DNA from: Syntrophus buswellii
GTDB lineage: Bacteria; Desulfobacterota; Syntrophia; Syntrophales; Syntrophaceae
Length of the DNA: 64,000 nt
Direction: 5' to 3'
Assembly: GCF_046097065.1 (NCBI RefSeq)
Contig: NZ_CP175563.1
Span: 2,542,001 to 2,606,000 of the forward strand
Every line of letters starts with the position of its first letter. Positions within the stretch are counted from its first letter, which is position 1. This document shows, one piece after another, positions 42,300 through 51,988 of the stretch. Both the position numbers and the translations under genes were made by a program. A model generated the notes under the pieces. The model did not search any database. It saw only the letters and a program-made list of their open reading frames with translations, and was not told the DNA's origin.

Positions 42300-43013
42300 T
42301 TACGACTTCCCGCCCAGCACTTCTGCCAATTTGCCTGCAAGCTCTTCAATTCTGAAGGGCTTCTGGATGAACGCGCTGCACCCCCGCTCCATAATGCGGA
42401 GGGCTTCGCCATGTAGGCTGTAACCGCTTGATAGAACAACCTTCACATGGGGATTGATCTCGATGAGGGCGTCAAAGGTATCACCCCCGCCCATCCCCGG
42501 CATGATCATGTCGAGGATGACCAGGTCAATGAGGGCTTTCTTTTGCCGATAAAGACCCACGGCATCCCGGCCGCTCTGCACAGCCAGAACCGAATAGCCC
42601 AGCAGCTCCAGGATCTCCCGGACCACCTCGATGTTGATGTCCTCGTCGTCCACCAGGAGGATTGTTTTACGGTCCGTGAAGACATCCGCCGTAGATCCTG
42701 TCTCTCCGGGAATTTCCCTACCGGATGGGGGAAGATACATTCGAAAAGCGGCCCCATAATCCCTTTCACGATCCATCTCGATGTCTCCCCCCTGGTTCCC
42801 GATCATGCCATAGGCGGAAGCCGCTTCGAGGCCGGTTCCTCTTTCCATCTTCCCGGTCGTAAAAAAAGGTTTGAAGATCCGCTGCCTTGTATGTTCATCC
42901 ATATCCCCACCTGTATCGGTTCCCGTAATACAAACATTCCTGCCGGCCTCATCGAAGCCCGGCGGAATGCCTCCACGCTCCCGTACAACTTGTTCGGTTC
43001 CAGGCTGAACCGC
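42300..43013 (-). pseudogene. Truncated hybrid histidine kinase (ATPase end and receiver only)
   Basis: From an in-frame stop at 43016 leftward, the frame reads NVCITGTDTGGDMDEHTRQR and IFKPFFTTGKMERGTGL, the G1/F/G2 boxes of a kinase ATPase, and then a complete receiver: ILLVDDEDINIEVV, VILDMIMPGMGGGDTF (acceptor Asp) and AFIQKPFRIEELAGKL. The dimerisation domain, the N box and any sensor are missing, and the G2 box is altered (GTGLEAAS). An ATG at 42902 could still make a 200-residue protein containing the receiver. It lies tail to tail with the activase gene and is probably a decaying gene. Confidence 0.7.
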
Positions 43014-43098
43014 TCACCTCCCGGCATTCCGGGATCTTCCGCATCAAGCTTCTGAACAGGTGCGGGAGATTCTCTTTCAGCCTGTTCAAGCGCTTTCT

Positions 43099-43743
43099 TC
43101 AAGGACGCTTCAGGATGATTTCGCTGTTCTGATAGTCAACGGTTGCCTTGAAATCCCGGAGAAAACTCAGTCCCAGGATCGCGTCAAAACCCTGGGCACG
43201 TGTATCCCGCTCCGTCACCAGGGCGGGCACATTTTCCTTGAAGACATCTCCAAGAGCCACCTTTGCGATCATCGATGTCCTGGCCTCGATGGAACCTCCT
43301 GCCGTATGGACTTTTTTCTTCCTGATGTCGTGGGAAGAAGGTTTCAGCTGACTTGCCAGCGTCTCGGAAATCACCATATGGCTGGCTCCCGTATCGAACA
43401 GCAGATTAACGGAAACGGTATCATCAAGAATCCCTTGAACAATAATACCACCACCGGGCGCCTTGTAAAAGGGAATCCGGTATTCATCGGCCTGCCAAGG
43501 CACCGGCTCCGGGGCTCTGACCGGAACGCGGACGCGCTTCACACTCTCTTTCCAGCCCTTCTTTTCCTCCGGGGGAAAAGCATCAGAAACATGGACGACC
43601 CCGTTTTCGTCAACCCAACGATAGAACTCACCGGCCCTGAGCATTCCCGGGCACAGCCAGGCATAGAACAACAGGACCATGCCTATTGCCATGGATAATC
43701 GCCGTCCGGATTTCGTTTTTCTTTTAGAGGGACCCTTCATCAT
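43099..43743 (-). CDS. Retropepsin-like aspartic protease with DUF4124 domain
   Basis: 214 residues from the ATG at 43743 (43740 is equally possible; GGGAG is just upstream). A membrane anchor or signal (AIGMVLLFYAWLCPGMLRAG) is followed by a DUF4124 stretch, FYRWVDENGVVHVSDAFPPE. The protease part starts near residue 105 and holds the catalytic triad LLFDTGASHMVIS and later FDAILGLSFLRDF. This is the clan AA TIGR02281 type, usually periplasmic and membrane-anchored, with unknown substrates. A single Asp motif means it must work as a dimer. It is flanked by the kinase remnant and the M24 peptidase gene, which points the other way. Confidence 0.88.
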   Translation of the reverse strand: MMKGPSKRKTKSGRRLSMAIGMVLLFYAWLCPGMLRAGEFYRWVDENGVVHVSDAFPPEEKKGWKESVKRVRVPVRAPEPVPWQADEYRIPFYKAPGGGIIVQGILDDTVSVNLLFDTGASHMVISETLASQLKPSSHDIRKKKVHTAGGSIEARTSMIAKVALGDVFKENVPALVTERDTRAQGFDAILGLSFLRDFKATVDYQNSEIILKRP

Positions 43744-43963
43744 TCTCCCGCCCGTTTTCCTGTTTTTACCGTTCATGCCGCCAATAAAATTCAACACGCT
43801 CCCATCGGATCAGGCACAGCTGCATTCATCTGAAAAAAGGATCTCTTTTTGGGGGATTCTATCATGGCAAAATCGAAATCCTTATTATAAAGTATTTATT
43901 ATACAAAATATGCACCGGAAATGAATGGAAATCTCAATTAATATCGTTTAAGGAGGGGGAAAT

Positions 43964-45166
43964 ATGTGGGCTGAAAACGGAATCTGCGAACTGACGCCAA
44001 ATTCGGAAATTCAGAATAGAATCCATGCATTAAAAAAGGAAATGGCTGAAGCTGACATACATTTTTCCATAATCATGGGAAATGTTGACCTTTTCTATTT
44101 TTCCGGGACGGCGCAACGCGGACTCCTGGTTGTTCCCCTGGAGGGCGACCCCCTTCTGCTCGTGGAAAGGGACCAGGACCGTGCCCGGAGGGAATCCCCC
44201 TTGCCGGTCACCCCGATTTCGAGCCAGCGTGATGTGGGCAGCATCCTCGCCGAAAGGGGGATCCTGCGCGGCCGTGGCGCCATGGAGCTGGATATCCTGC
44301 CCGTCTCTACATACAATCGCCTTTTAGGGATTCTCGGCGTTGACTCCTGCACCGATCTTTCGCCGCTGGTCCGGGCAGTGCGGATGATCAAGAGCGAATT
44401 TGAAATCACCCAGATGAAACGGTCTGGTGAAATCATGGATGCCGTCTTTTTCCGGGCCGGGGAGGTCATCAAGGAGGGGATGCGTGAAATTGACGTTGAA
44501 GCCGAGCTGACCGCGGAAGGCCGACGGCACGGCCACCAGGGCCTGCTTCGCATGCGCGGGTTCAATGCGGAAATGATGTGCCTCTACGTGATTTCCGGAC
44601 AGGCGGGCACCATTCCCACCGCCGTCGACGTGACCATCGCCGGATTGGGCGTCACCCCTGCCCTTCCTCAGGGGTCATCCTTCAAGGTCATTCAGCGCGA
44701 TCAGGCGATCATCCTCGATTATGGCGCAGGCTACAACGGCTATATCACCGACGAGACAAGGGCCTTCGTGATCGGCACGATCAGCGAAAAATTTGAACGG
44801 TCCCATGAAGTCGCCAGAGAAATTATCGAAGAAACGGCAGTCTTCGCCAGGGAAGGTACCGAAAGCACCCGGATTTTTGAACATGCCCTCAGCAGGGCCA
44901 GGGATGCGGGGCTTGAGGAGCATTTCATGGGGTATGGGAAAGGAAAAGTCAGTTTTGTAGGTCATGGCCTTGGACTGGAACTCAACGAAATGCCCGTCAT
45001 TACTCCCCGCCACCCCCAGATCCTGAAGGAAGGAATGGTCTTTGCCCTTGAACCGAAGTTCGTTTTTCCCGGAGAGGGAAGCATCGGCGTTGAGGCCGAT
45101 TTCATTGTCCGCAAAGAAAGGCTGGAGCGTATCACCAGCCATCCCCTTGACCTTTTCCGCCTTTAA
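43964..45166 (+). CDS. M24-family Xaa-Pro-type aminopeptidase
   Basis: 400 residues with AAGGAGG ahead of the ATG. The N-terminal creatinase-like domain runs to about residue 150 (VDLFYFSGTAQRGLLVVP). The pita-bread catalytic domain has all five metal ligands: Asp in IILDYGAGYNGY, Asp in ITDETRAF, His in VGHGLGLELNE, Glu in FALEPKF and Glu in GVEADF. It probably removes N-terminal residues before proline, or acts as a related dipeptidase; the exact specificity is not readable. It is monocistronic, in front of the response regulator gene by about 200 bases. Confidence 0.93.
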   Translation: MWAENGICELTPNSEIQNRIHALKKEMAEADIHFSIIMGNVDLFYFSGTAQRGLLVVPLEGDPLLLVERDQDRARRESPLPVTPISSQRDVGSILAERGILRGRGAMELDILPVSTYNRLLGILGVDSCTDLSPLVRAVRMIKSEFEITQMKRSGEIMDAVFFRAGEVIKEGMREIDVEAELTAEGRRHGHQGLLRMRGFNAEMMCLYVISGQAGTIPTAVDVTIAGLGVTPALPQGSSFKVIQRDQAIILDYGAGYNGYITDETRAFVIGTISEKFERSHEVAREIIEETAVFAREGTESTRIFEHALSRARDAGLEEHFMGYGKGKVSFVGHGLGLELNEMPVITPRHPQILKEGMVFALEPKFVFPGEGSIGVEADFIVRKERLERITSHPLDLFRL

Positions 45167-45362
45167 TACCGGGGCACTTCATTTGCAACGTACTTTGCCG
45201 GATTTGCTGTTCCGGAGAGGTTGGAGCGGCTTTTTTCCCCTGGACAAATTTTGTTGATAAAATTCCTGCATTATGCTTAAGAAATTCCGGCAGGATGAAC
45301 GGTTACAGCGGGAAGGGATCATCCATCGGCCTCATTACAGTCTCCGGCAGTTTGCAAAGGAA

Positions 45363-46454
45363 ATGAAAACGAACATCGTCATTGTGGAAGACAGTCTGAC
45401 ACAGGCTGAAAAGTTGAGTTACACTCTTGAGGAACAGGGGTTTCATGTGCTGCATGCCCGAAATGGGCAGGAAGCGCTTCACCTGATATCCACAGACAAA
45501 CCCGCCATCGTAATCAGCGATATCATCATGCCGGAGATGGACGGATTTGAACTCTGTAAACACATCAAGTCGGAACCGGCGACGAAGGCCACGCCGGTCA
45601 TCCTGCTCACGGTCCTTTCGGACCCGAGGGATGTCATCCGGAGCCTGGAATGCGGCGCCGACAATTTTATTACGAAGCCTTATGATGAAGAAAACCTCCT
45701 GTCGCGCATCCAGTATCTGCTGACCCAGAGGGAGCAGGATGAACCGGAAGACGGCAGCTCCGACCCGGAAATCGAGATTCTGATCGGCGGGCAGAAATAT
45801 TCCATCACGGCAAGCCGGAAGCGGATCCTGAACATCCTCATTTCCACGTATGAAACCGTTGTCAGGAAGAACCGGGATCTGCTCCGGACCCAGCAGGAAT
45901 TGCGGATGCTCAATGAGCACCTGGAAAATCGAGTCCAGGAGCGGACGCGGAAGCTGATCGAGGAAATAAACAGGCGCCGCCAGGTCGAAGAGGACCTTCG
46001 CAAGCAGGAGCAGGATTTACGGAACAAGTCCAAGGTCCTGGAGGAAGTCAACACGGCGCTTCATGTCCTGATCAAGAACAGGGAAATGGACCGGATCGAT
46101 CAGGGGCAGAAGATCCTTTCCAATTGCAAGGAGCTCATTCTTCCCTACGTCGAACAACTGAAGAAGCAGAAACTGCCCCCCCATCAACTGACCTGCGTCG
46201 AAATCATCGAAGCGAATCTGCAGAATATCATCTCACCCTTTCTTCAGAGCCTCAGCTCCGAACTGGCCAATCTGACTCCCAAAGAGGTTCAGGTTGCCAA
46301 CCTGGTCAAAGAAGGAAAAACAACCAAAGAAATATCCGAACTTCTGAATCTTTCCATACGCTCTGTTGAATCCCACCGGGACAACATCAGGACCAAACTG
46401 GGAATCAACAACGAAAAAATCAACCTTCGGTCCTATCTCCTGTCTTTTTCCTGA
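45363..46454 (+). CDS. Response regulator with coiled coil and LuxR-type C-terminus
   Basis: 363 residues from the ATG at 45363; an upstream ATG at 45273 is possible but adds an unrelated 30 residues. The receiver has IVIVEDSLTQ, Asp in IVISDIIMPEMDGFEL, Thr in VILLTVLSD and Lys in NFITKPYDEENL. A middle segment (IGGQKYSITASRKRILNILI) leads to a long coiled coil (about 170-240, NRRRQVEEDLRKQEQDLRNK). The C-terminus is LTPKEVQVANLVKEGKTTKE with ISELLNLSIRSVESHRDNIR, a LuxR-type helix-turn-helix. The middle resembles a family in which such receivers serve in PAS-kinase networks. No kinase gene is next to it. Confidence 0.9.
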   Translation: MKTNIVIVEDSLTQAEKLSYTLEEQGFHVLHARNGQEALHLISTDKPAIVISDIIMPEMDGFELCKHIKSEPATKATPVILLTVLSDPRDVIRSLECGADNFITKPYDEENLLSRIQYLLTQREQDEPEDGSSDPEIEILIGGQKYSITASRKRILNILISTYETVVRKNRDLLRTQQELRMLNEHLENRVQERTRKLIEEINRRRQVEEDLRKQEQDLRNKSKVLEEVNTALHVLIKNREMDRIDQGQKILSNCKELILPYVEQLKKQKLPPHQLTCVEIIEANLQNIISPFLQSLSSELANLTPKEVQVANLVKEGKTTKEISELLNLSIRSVESHRDNIRTKLGINNEKINLRSYLLSFS

Positions 46455-46558
46455 CAAACAGCAGCATTTTACTGGTAGAGCTTCCGTAGTCAAGCCGTAT
46501 TGCGCCTTGCCTCCCGATTGTGGCATCATCGGCCCTTAAAAAAAGGAGGCTTCATCAA

Positions 46559-46909
46559 GTGTTGCTAAAGGCCATTTCCTGCTCCGGCTGTGGACATGAG
46601 GGCCCAAGAGATATGCCCGGGGCCCTGCGCGAACAATTCGAAAAGGATCTCTTTTCTTCCCGGGGACATGACCCCTATACCGGGATGCTTCTGTTCCGCT
46701 GCCCACGCTGCGGTGTTGTCGTTGCCGTTGATCCTGAAGAGGTATTGGGGGGCGGACCTCTTCAGGGGCATCCCCCTTCTTTGACTTCCGAAGCTGCATG
46801 TGTTACGGGAAGATCGTTTCCTCTTCCGGTTCTCGGGGGGCTGTTCTCGGGGTTGACGCTCTTCTCCCTCTTTGTAAAACTTTTTCAGCAGGGATTTTTT
46901 ATTCCGTAA
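46559..46909 (+). CDS. Small zinc-ribbon protein with C-terminal membrane helix
   Basis: 116 residues from the GTG at 46559 (AGGAGG nine bases upstream). Two CX2C pairs (ISCSGCGHEGP and FRCPRCGVVVAV) form a zinc ribbon across about 40 residues. The C-terminus is hydrophobic (VLGGLFSGLTLFSLFVKLFQ) and probably anchors it in the inner membrane. No family is recognised beyond the ribbon. A small DUF2905 gene follows on the same strand. Confidence 0.65.
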   Translation: MLLKAISCSGCGHEGPRDMPGALREQFEKDLFSSRGHDPYTGMLLFRCPRCGVVVAVDPEEVLGGGPLQGHPPSLTSEAACVTGRSFPLPVLGGLFSGLTLFSLFVKLFQQGFFIP

Positions 46910-46992
46910 CCGGTTGCTCTCGAAGGAAACTCAAGAGGGTCGCTTTTTTGACTTGACGAAAGGATTGAAAGAGGATCATCGACGTTTCTTCC

Positions 46993-47199
46993 ATGGGTCG
47001 CATCGTGATACTTTTCGGCCTGATTCTGACGGCCGTCGGATTTCTGCTCCTGCTGGCAGGAAAAACTCCCTGGCTTGGAAGACTCCCGGGAGATTTTTAT
47101 TTCCGCGGCAAGCAGGTTTCCTTTTATTTTCCTCTGACAACCAGCCTTCTTGTCAGCCTCATCCTGACCCTGATCCTGTGGCTGATCAGCAGGAGATAA
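46993..47199 (+). CDS. DUF2905 family membrane protein
   Basis: 68 residues, almost entirely two membrane helices (IVILFGLILTAVGFLLLLAG and SLLVSLILTLILWLISRR). The loop between them, LGRLPGDFYFRGKQVSFYFP, is the family signature. Its role is unknown. It converges on the leftward glycogen cluster, and about 170 bases of non-coding sequence lie between them. Confidence 0.88.
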   Translation: MGRIVILFGLILTAVGFLLLLAGKTPWLGRLPGDFYFRGKQVSFYFPLTTSLLVSLILTLILWLISRR

Positions 47200-47373
47200 T
47201 ACCGATTGCATATCCCGGCGCCATCGGCAGAAGCGACCCCATCGCCCGGCCGCTTGGCAGGGCGGGGAATTCCTCCTGCGGAACGGCCGCCTCGCCGCAG
47301 GAATGTTCATCGTTGATTCGAACCGGTGAGCAGACGGAGCGGACCTGCGAAAAGCAAGGCGGGGGCTGTCAGC

Positions 47374-50300
47374 CTAACCCCAGAGGATCAATCCCGTTTC
47401 ATGCCTGGACGCCAGTCTGTCGTTATACGGCAGGACGCGGATTCCGTATGAGTGCGGCCCATTGCGCCGAATCCGGTATTCCGTGGTAAAGATGAGAGAA
47501 CCGTTCAGCAGGTTGCTCACCCTCTTCAGGGGAACCCGGTCCGGAGTTCCAAGGAAGCCATACCCGTCATCACGCCCAATGAAAAGCTCCACATAAATTT
47601 CCTCGGGACTCAGCTTCCCCGGATCAATGCGGGCCGTAACCACCAGGGGCTGATCCACCACGATGGTATCGCCTTGAATCCCCTCCACACTGATGTCCAG
47701 CAGGTGGAGCGAGGAAAATCGCATGGGAATGGTGCTTTTCCACTGGGCGATTTCCCTGGCCAGCCTGTGCCCGGACTCGCTGAGCTCTGCACTGCGCTGC
47801 ACCGTAGGCAGGTACATCTCGTCATAATACTCCTGAAGCATTCTCTCGGTATTGAAGCGGGGGGCCAGGGTATGAATGGATCGTTTGATCATGGCAATCC
47901 ATTTATCAGGGATTCCCGCCGTATCCCGGTCATAGAACAGGGGAATCACGGAATTCTCCAGCATGGAATAGAGGGAAAGGGCGTCTTCTTCATCCGCCCC
48001 GGCATCATCTTCCAAATGATCGCGAACAACCGGACCAATAGTCCAGCCGTTTTCTCCATCGTAACCCTCCGCCCACCAGCCATCGGAAATGCTCAGATTC
48101 AAAACGCCATTATAGATCACTTTTTCTCCACTGGTTCCACTGGCCTCATGGGGTCTCCGAGGTGTGTTCAGCCAGACATCCACGCCCCGGACCAGATGGC
48201 GGGCCACATTGATATCGTAATCATCGAGAAAAATGATCTTTCCCCGGAAAGCCTCCCTGTTGCATATTGCAATGACCTTTTTGATCAGGCTTTTCCCCAT
48301 TTCGTCATTGGGGTGCGCTTTCCCGGCAAATACCAGATGGACAGGCCGAGTGGGATGGTTCAGGATTTTATCCAGTCGCTCCAGATCAGACAGGATCAGG
48401 TCCGCCCTTTTATACGGGGCAAAACGGCGCGCGAAACCGATCATCAGGGCCGTGGGGTTGATCTTGGAATAGAGCTCCTCCCGCCAGGTTTTGGAGTATC
48501 CATACCGCGACCAGTGCCGGGAGATGTGATTCCGGATGTAATCGATCATTCTCTGCTTGAGTTCGTAACGGGTGCGCCACAGCATGGCATCGGGAATATC
48601 CCAGACTTTTTTCCAGGTTTCCGGGTTGGTAATGGAATTTTGCCAACCCCTCCCGAAATAAAGGTCGAAAAGCTCCCACACCTTCGGTGCAATGTAGGAA
48701 GCCATGTGCACCCCGTTGGTCACCGTTCTGATGGGGATGTCCAGTTCGTGAAAGCCCTTCCAGACATCGCGCCACATGCGGCGTGCCACCCGGCCGTGAA
48801 TCTGGCTGACCCCGTTACACATATGGCTCATTTTCAGGCCGAGAACCGTCATGAAGAACGGCTTGTCATCACCGGCTTCCTTCAATCCCATGTCATAGAA
48901 CTGCGACCAGGATATTCCCGCCCACTTGACGAAACTGGAAAAATAATGCTCGATGAGATCCTTGTTGAATCGCTCATTTCCCGCTTCCACAGGTGTATGC
49001 GTGGTAAAGACGGTATTGCTCCGAACCACCTCGCTGGCCTCATCAAAATTTAGGCCTTCCTCTGTCATCAGGAGCTGAATCAAACTGAAGACAAGAAACG
49101 CGGAATGGCCTTCATTGAGGTGATAGAGGCTGGGCTTGATGCCCAGCTTTCTGAGCAGCCGAATGCCTCCCGCCCCCAGGAGAAGCTCCTGCTCAATGCG
49201 CGTTCTCTGGTCTGCAGGATAGAGGCGCCCCGTTATGTTCCTGTCCTGGGGGGTGTTGCCGGGGACATCGGAGTTCAGCAGATAAAGAGACAGCCGGCCG
49301 ACCTGCACCTCCCAGATATTCGCGTAGAGGGTCCGCCCCGGCAGCTCCAGGGAAATCTGCACTTCCTCTCCCTTCTCATCCTGAACAATCTGGAGGGGCA
49401 TATTGGAGAAGTCGCTTTCCGGATATTCCGCGATCTGCACCCCGTCCTTATCGATAAACTGTTTGAAATACCCGCTGCGGTAAAGCAATCCAACACCCAC
49501 CAGCGGGATGTTGAGGTCGCTGGCCGTTTTGATGTGATCCCCCGAAAGGACCCCCAATCCCCCCGAATAAATGGGCAGGCTTTCATGAAGTCCGTATTCC
49601 GTGGAAAAATAGGCAACGGGCGCAGACCACTTGATTTCCGGCGATTTTGAAAGACGCGGGCAGAGAATCTTGTCCGTCATGTAACGGTCGAACTGCTTCA
49701 TGACGGATTCGTAGAGGCCCATATAAACCGTGTTGTTTCTGGCTTCAATCAGCCTCTCTGCCGAGACGGTTTCCAGCATGCGGACGGGATTGTTCCCCAT
49801 TTCCGTCCAAAGCTGGGGGTCCAGGGCGGCAAAGAGATCGAGGGCGCTTGGATTCCAGGCCCACCACAAATTATAGGCCAACTCCCTCAAACGGGAAATT
49901 TCTCGGGGCAGGTTCGCCACGGCCGTGAAACGGCGGAAATGAGGCTGAGTCGAAACCGTACCGGCGAAGCTGTGGCGAAAGGCGGTCCGGTAGTCGACCA
50001 GGGCAAGTTTTTCCGTGTGTTCCCGGGCAACGGCCTCCGCCTTATCATAGGCCGCCGTATAATACTTGAAGAATTCAACCCAATTGGCCCTTGACGCGAT
50101 CGTCCAGGCACTCTCCCGCCGCTGCTGCATTTCAATTTCAGTCCAGGAAAGGAACTCCTTCAAGATGTTGGACAGATCATCGGTGATGGCGTGAGGCTCC
50201 CGACCTTTCCGCTTCAGGATCATGACGCCGCCATGCTCGGTAAAGGACGATTGCACCCAGAGGCCGAAACCCGCCTGATCCGTGGAAATCGTGGGAACGG

Positions 50301-51630
50301 CGTGAGCGGCGCTTTCCTGCGGCGTATATCCCCACGGTTCATAATAAGAGGGAAAGACACCAAGATCGCATCCGGCAAGGGCTTCGTAGTAGGTCAGATT
50401 GATCAGGCCATCGTGCCCGTTGAGATAGGCGGGAATAAAGATCATGTTGATCCTGTTCTGGGGAAGGTTCTTCAGGCCCAGGCGGTTGCTCGTTTCCAGG
50501 ATCGGGTCTGAGGCTTCGTAATGCAATCGATGGGTGCAGATGGGAGGGGTGCCCGTCTCCACTTTCGCGTAGTCGCTCTGCAGTGCCGGAATCAAATCGG
50601 TATGGCCGCCAAGGATGAAAAAAAACACCAGCAGCGACTGTTCACCCTCCATTTCCTTTTCCAGGCGGCCGAGGGCTTCGAGGAAGATGTCGATCCCCTT
50701 GTTGTGAAATTCATACCTCCCCGAGATCGCCATGATCTTCGTATCACCGGGCAGATCCTTCTTCAGAAACCGGGAAGCGGCTTTGAGAAGCCTCATGCGG
50801 GACCGCAGGGCCGGTCTGCGGTCCTGGACCAGGTTCGGTATCTGCTCCATATCCAGTCCATTGGGTGTAATGATGTCCGGATATCGGCCGAGAAAATTTT
50901 TTGCCTCCAGGGCGGTAATTTCACTGACGGTCGTCAGGCATCCGGCTTCCCGCGCCGTGGCCACCTCCATGGAGTATTTAGCGGTAATATTATGGGTATT
51001 TGCTTCTCTCAGGGGAGAGATATGGTCCATGGAGGCATAGATGTCCATCCCCGAACCCGCCAGCGTCCTTCCCAGGATCGTTGCATGGGTTGTAAAGACG
51101 GTTCCGATTTCTGGAATGGCTTTTTTCAGGAAGAGGAGCCCCGCCCCGGTCATCCACTCATGAAACTGCGCGATCGCTGTCCCGCCCTGGGGTCGGACCA
51201 CGAGATTGTAGATCGTTTCGATGACCTCTCCGCAGGCATGGCTGAACATGACAGGTTCCGTATAGTCCCAGCCGCCGGCAATGGAATCCACCCCGTAATC
51301 TTCCCACATCCGGTAAAGCAGTTGATCCTTATTGTATTTCAGTCCGAAATTGACCAGGATGACCTTGGGCTCCCCGGGAATTCTCCAGCGCCCGAAACGA
51401 CAGGGAAGGTCCTTGATGGCCGCCCCTTCCCGTATCCTGTTCCAGCATTCTTCATCGGTCTCCTCAAAATCAAGGTTGGTTTTCAGGTCCGGCCCGAGAA
51501 GATAATAATTTTCGCCGAAAACCTTCAGGGCTTCCCGGATTTTGCTGCTGATCACCGTATAGATTCCACCGACCTTGTTGCATATCTCCCAGCTGCACTC
51601 AAAGAGATATCTGTTTTGATGTTCATCCAT
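47374..51630 (-). CDS. Fused glycogen synthase (GT3-like) and alpha-glucan phosphorylase (GT35)
   Basis: 1418 residues. The first 550 are a eukaryote-type glycogen synthase: YLFECSWEICNKVGGIYTVI, FHEWMTGAGLLFLKK, VFTTHATILGR, and AGCDLGVFPSYYEPWGYTPQ with ESAA. From about 590 a bacterial/archaeal type alpha-glucan phosphorylase follows: LAYNLWWAWNPSALDLFAAL, VAYFSTEYGLHESLPIYSGG, NEGHSAFLVFSLIQLL, TTHTPVEAGNERF, IGFARRFAPYKRADLIL and the PLP-Lys region GTSGEKVIYNGVLNLSISDG. One chain thus has a glucan-building and a phosphorolysing active site. A fusion of this sort is known in some anaerobes, by recall. It is the last gene of a leftward cluster with a debranching enzyme. The start has AAAGGAG nearby. 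Confidence 0.92.
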   Translation of the reverse strand: MDEHQNRYLFECSWEICNKVGGIYTVISSKIREALKVFGENYYLLGPDLKTNLDFEETDEECWNRIREGAAIKDLPCRFGRWRIPGEPKVILVNFGLKYNKDQLLYRMWEDYGVDSIAGGWDYTEPVMFSHACGEVIETIYNLVVRPQGGTAIAQFHEWMTGAGLLFLKKAIPEIGTVFTTHATILGRTLAGSGMDIYASMDHISPLREANTHNITAKYSMEVATAREAGCLTTVSEITALEAKNFLGRYPDIITPNGLDMEQIPNLVQDRRPALRSRMRLLKAASRFLKKDLPGDTKIMAISGRYEFHNKGIDIFLEALGRLEKEMEGEQSLLVFFFILGGHTDLIPALQSDYAKVETGTPPICTHRLHYEASDPILETSNRLGLKNLPQNRINMIFIPAYLNGHDGLINLTYYEALAGCDLGVFPSYYEPWGYTPQESAAHAVPTISTDQAGFGLWVQSSFTEHGGVMILKRKGREPHAITDDLSNILKEFLSWTEIEMQQRRESAWTIASRANWVEFFKYYTAAYDKAEAVAREHTEKLALVDYRTAFRHSFAGTVSTQPHFRRFTAVANLPREISRLRELAYNLWWAWNPSALDLFAALDPQLWTEMGNNPVRMLETVSAERLIEARNNTVYMGLYESVMKQFDRYMTDKILCPRLSKSPEIKWSAPVAYFSTEYGLHESLPIYSGGLGVLSGDHIKTASDLNIPLVGVGLLYRSGYFKQFIDKDGVQIAEYPESDFSNMPLQIVQDEKGEEVQISLELPGRTLYANIWEVQVGRLSLYLLNSDVPGNTPQDRNITGRLYPADQRTRIEQELLLGAGGIRLLRKLGIKPSLYHLNEGHSAFLVFSLIQLLMTEEGLNFDEASEVVRSNTVFTTHTPVEAGNERFNKDLIEHYFSSFVKWAGISWSQFYDMGLKEAGDDKPFFMTVLGLKMSHMCNGVSQIHGRVARRMWRDVWKGFHELDIPIRTVTNGVHMASYIAPKVWELFDLYFGRGWQNSITNPETWKKVWDIPDAMLWRTRYELKQRMIDYIRNHISRHWSRYGYSKTWREELYSKINPTALMIGFARRFAPYKRADLILSDLERLDKILNHPTRPVHLVFAGKAHPNDEMGKSLIKKVIAICNREAFRGKIIFLDDYDINVARHLVRGVDVWLNTPRRPHEASGTSGEKVIYNGVLNLSISDGWWAEGYDGENGWTIGPVVRDHLEDDAGADEEDALSLYSMLENSVIPLFYDRDTAGIPDKWIAMIKRSIHTLAPRFNTERMLQEYYDEMYLPTVQRSAELSESGHRLAREIAQWKSTIPMRFSSLHLLDISVEGIQGDTIVVDQPLVVTARIDPGKLSPEEIYVELFIGRDDGYGFLGTPDRVPLKRVSNLLNGSLIFTTEYRIRRNGPHSYGIRVLPYNDRLASRHETGLILWG

Positions 51631-51988
51631 TTTTTAACTCCTTTGATCTGTAAGGCATCCGGGACATATCTCCAAAGCGCTGTTCCAGGCTGATCTTCCG
51701 GAAAACACGGAAGGGGGCATTTTTTTTCACCTTCGATCCACTTTCAAGGACAGGATCACATCCATTCCATGACCGTCTCGAAGCACCCAAAACCCGTTTC
51801 CTCCCGCCATTTCCGAAATTCTGCCTTAGCAGAATCCATACCGGGGCTTTCAGCGGACAGACCCTGAAGAAAGGGACGGTTCCATATCAGGGAGCTGAAA
51901 CGTTCCAGGGATTCCATCTTCATTCGCTGGAGTTTGAAAATCGAAGAATGGACAACCTTTCGGTCCAGAAATTGGCGGATGCGGGAGC
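51631..51988. other. Intergenic, no gene seen
   Basis: About 360 bases between the PAS kinase and the synthase-phosphorylase. Short ORFs have no support. The promoter of the fusion gene probably lies here. Confidence 0.45.

Noticed and set aside
47452..49053. 533-codon ORF on the plus strand
   Set aside because: Lies wholly opposite the synthase-phosphorylase gene, whose motifs are clear; the ORF has no ribosome-binding site and reads like antisense of GC-rich coding sequence.
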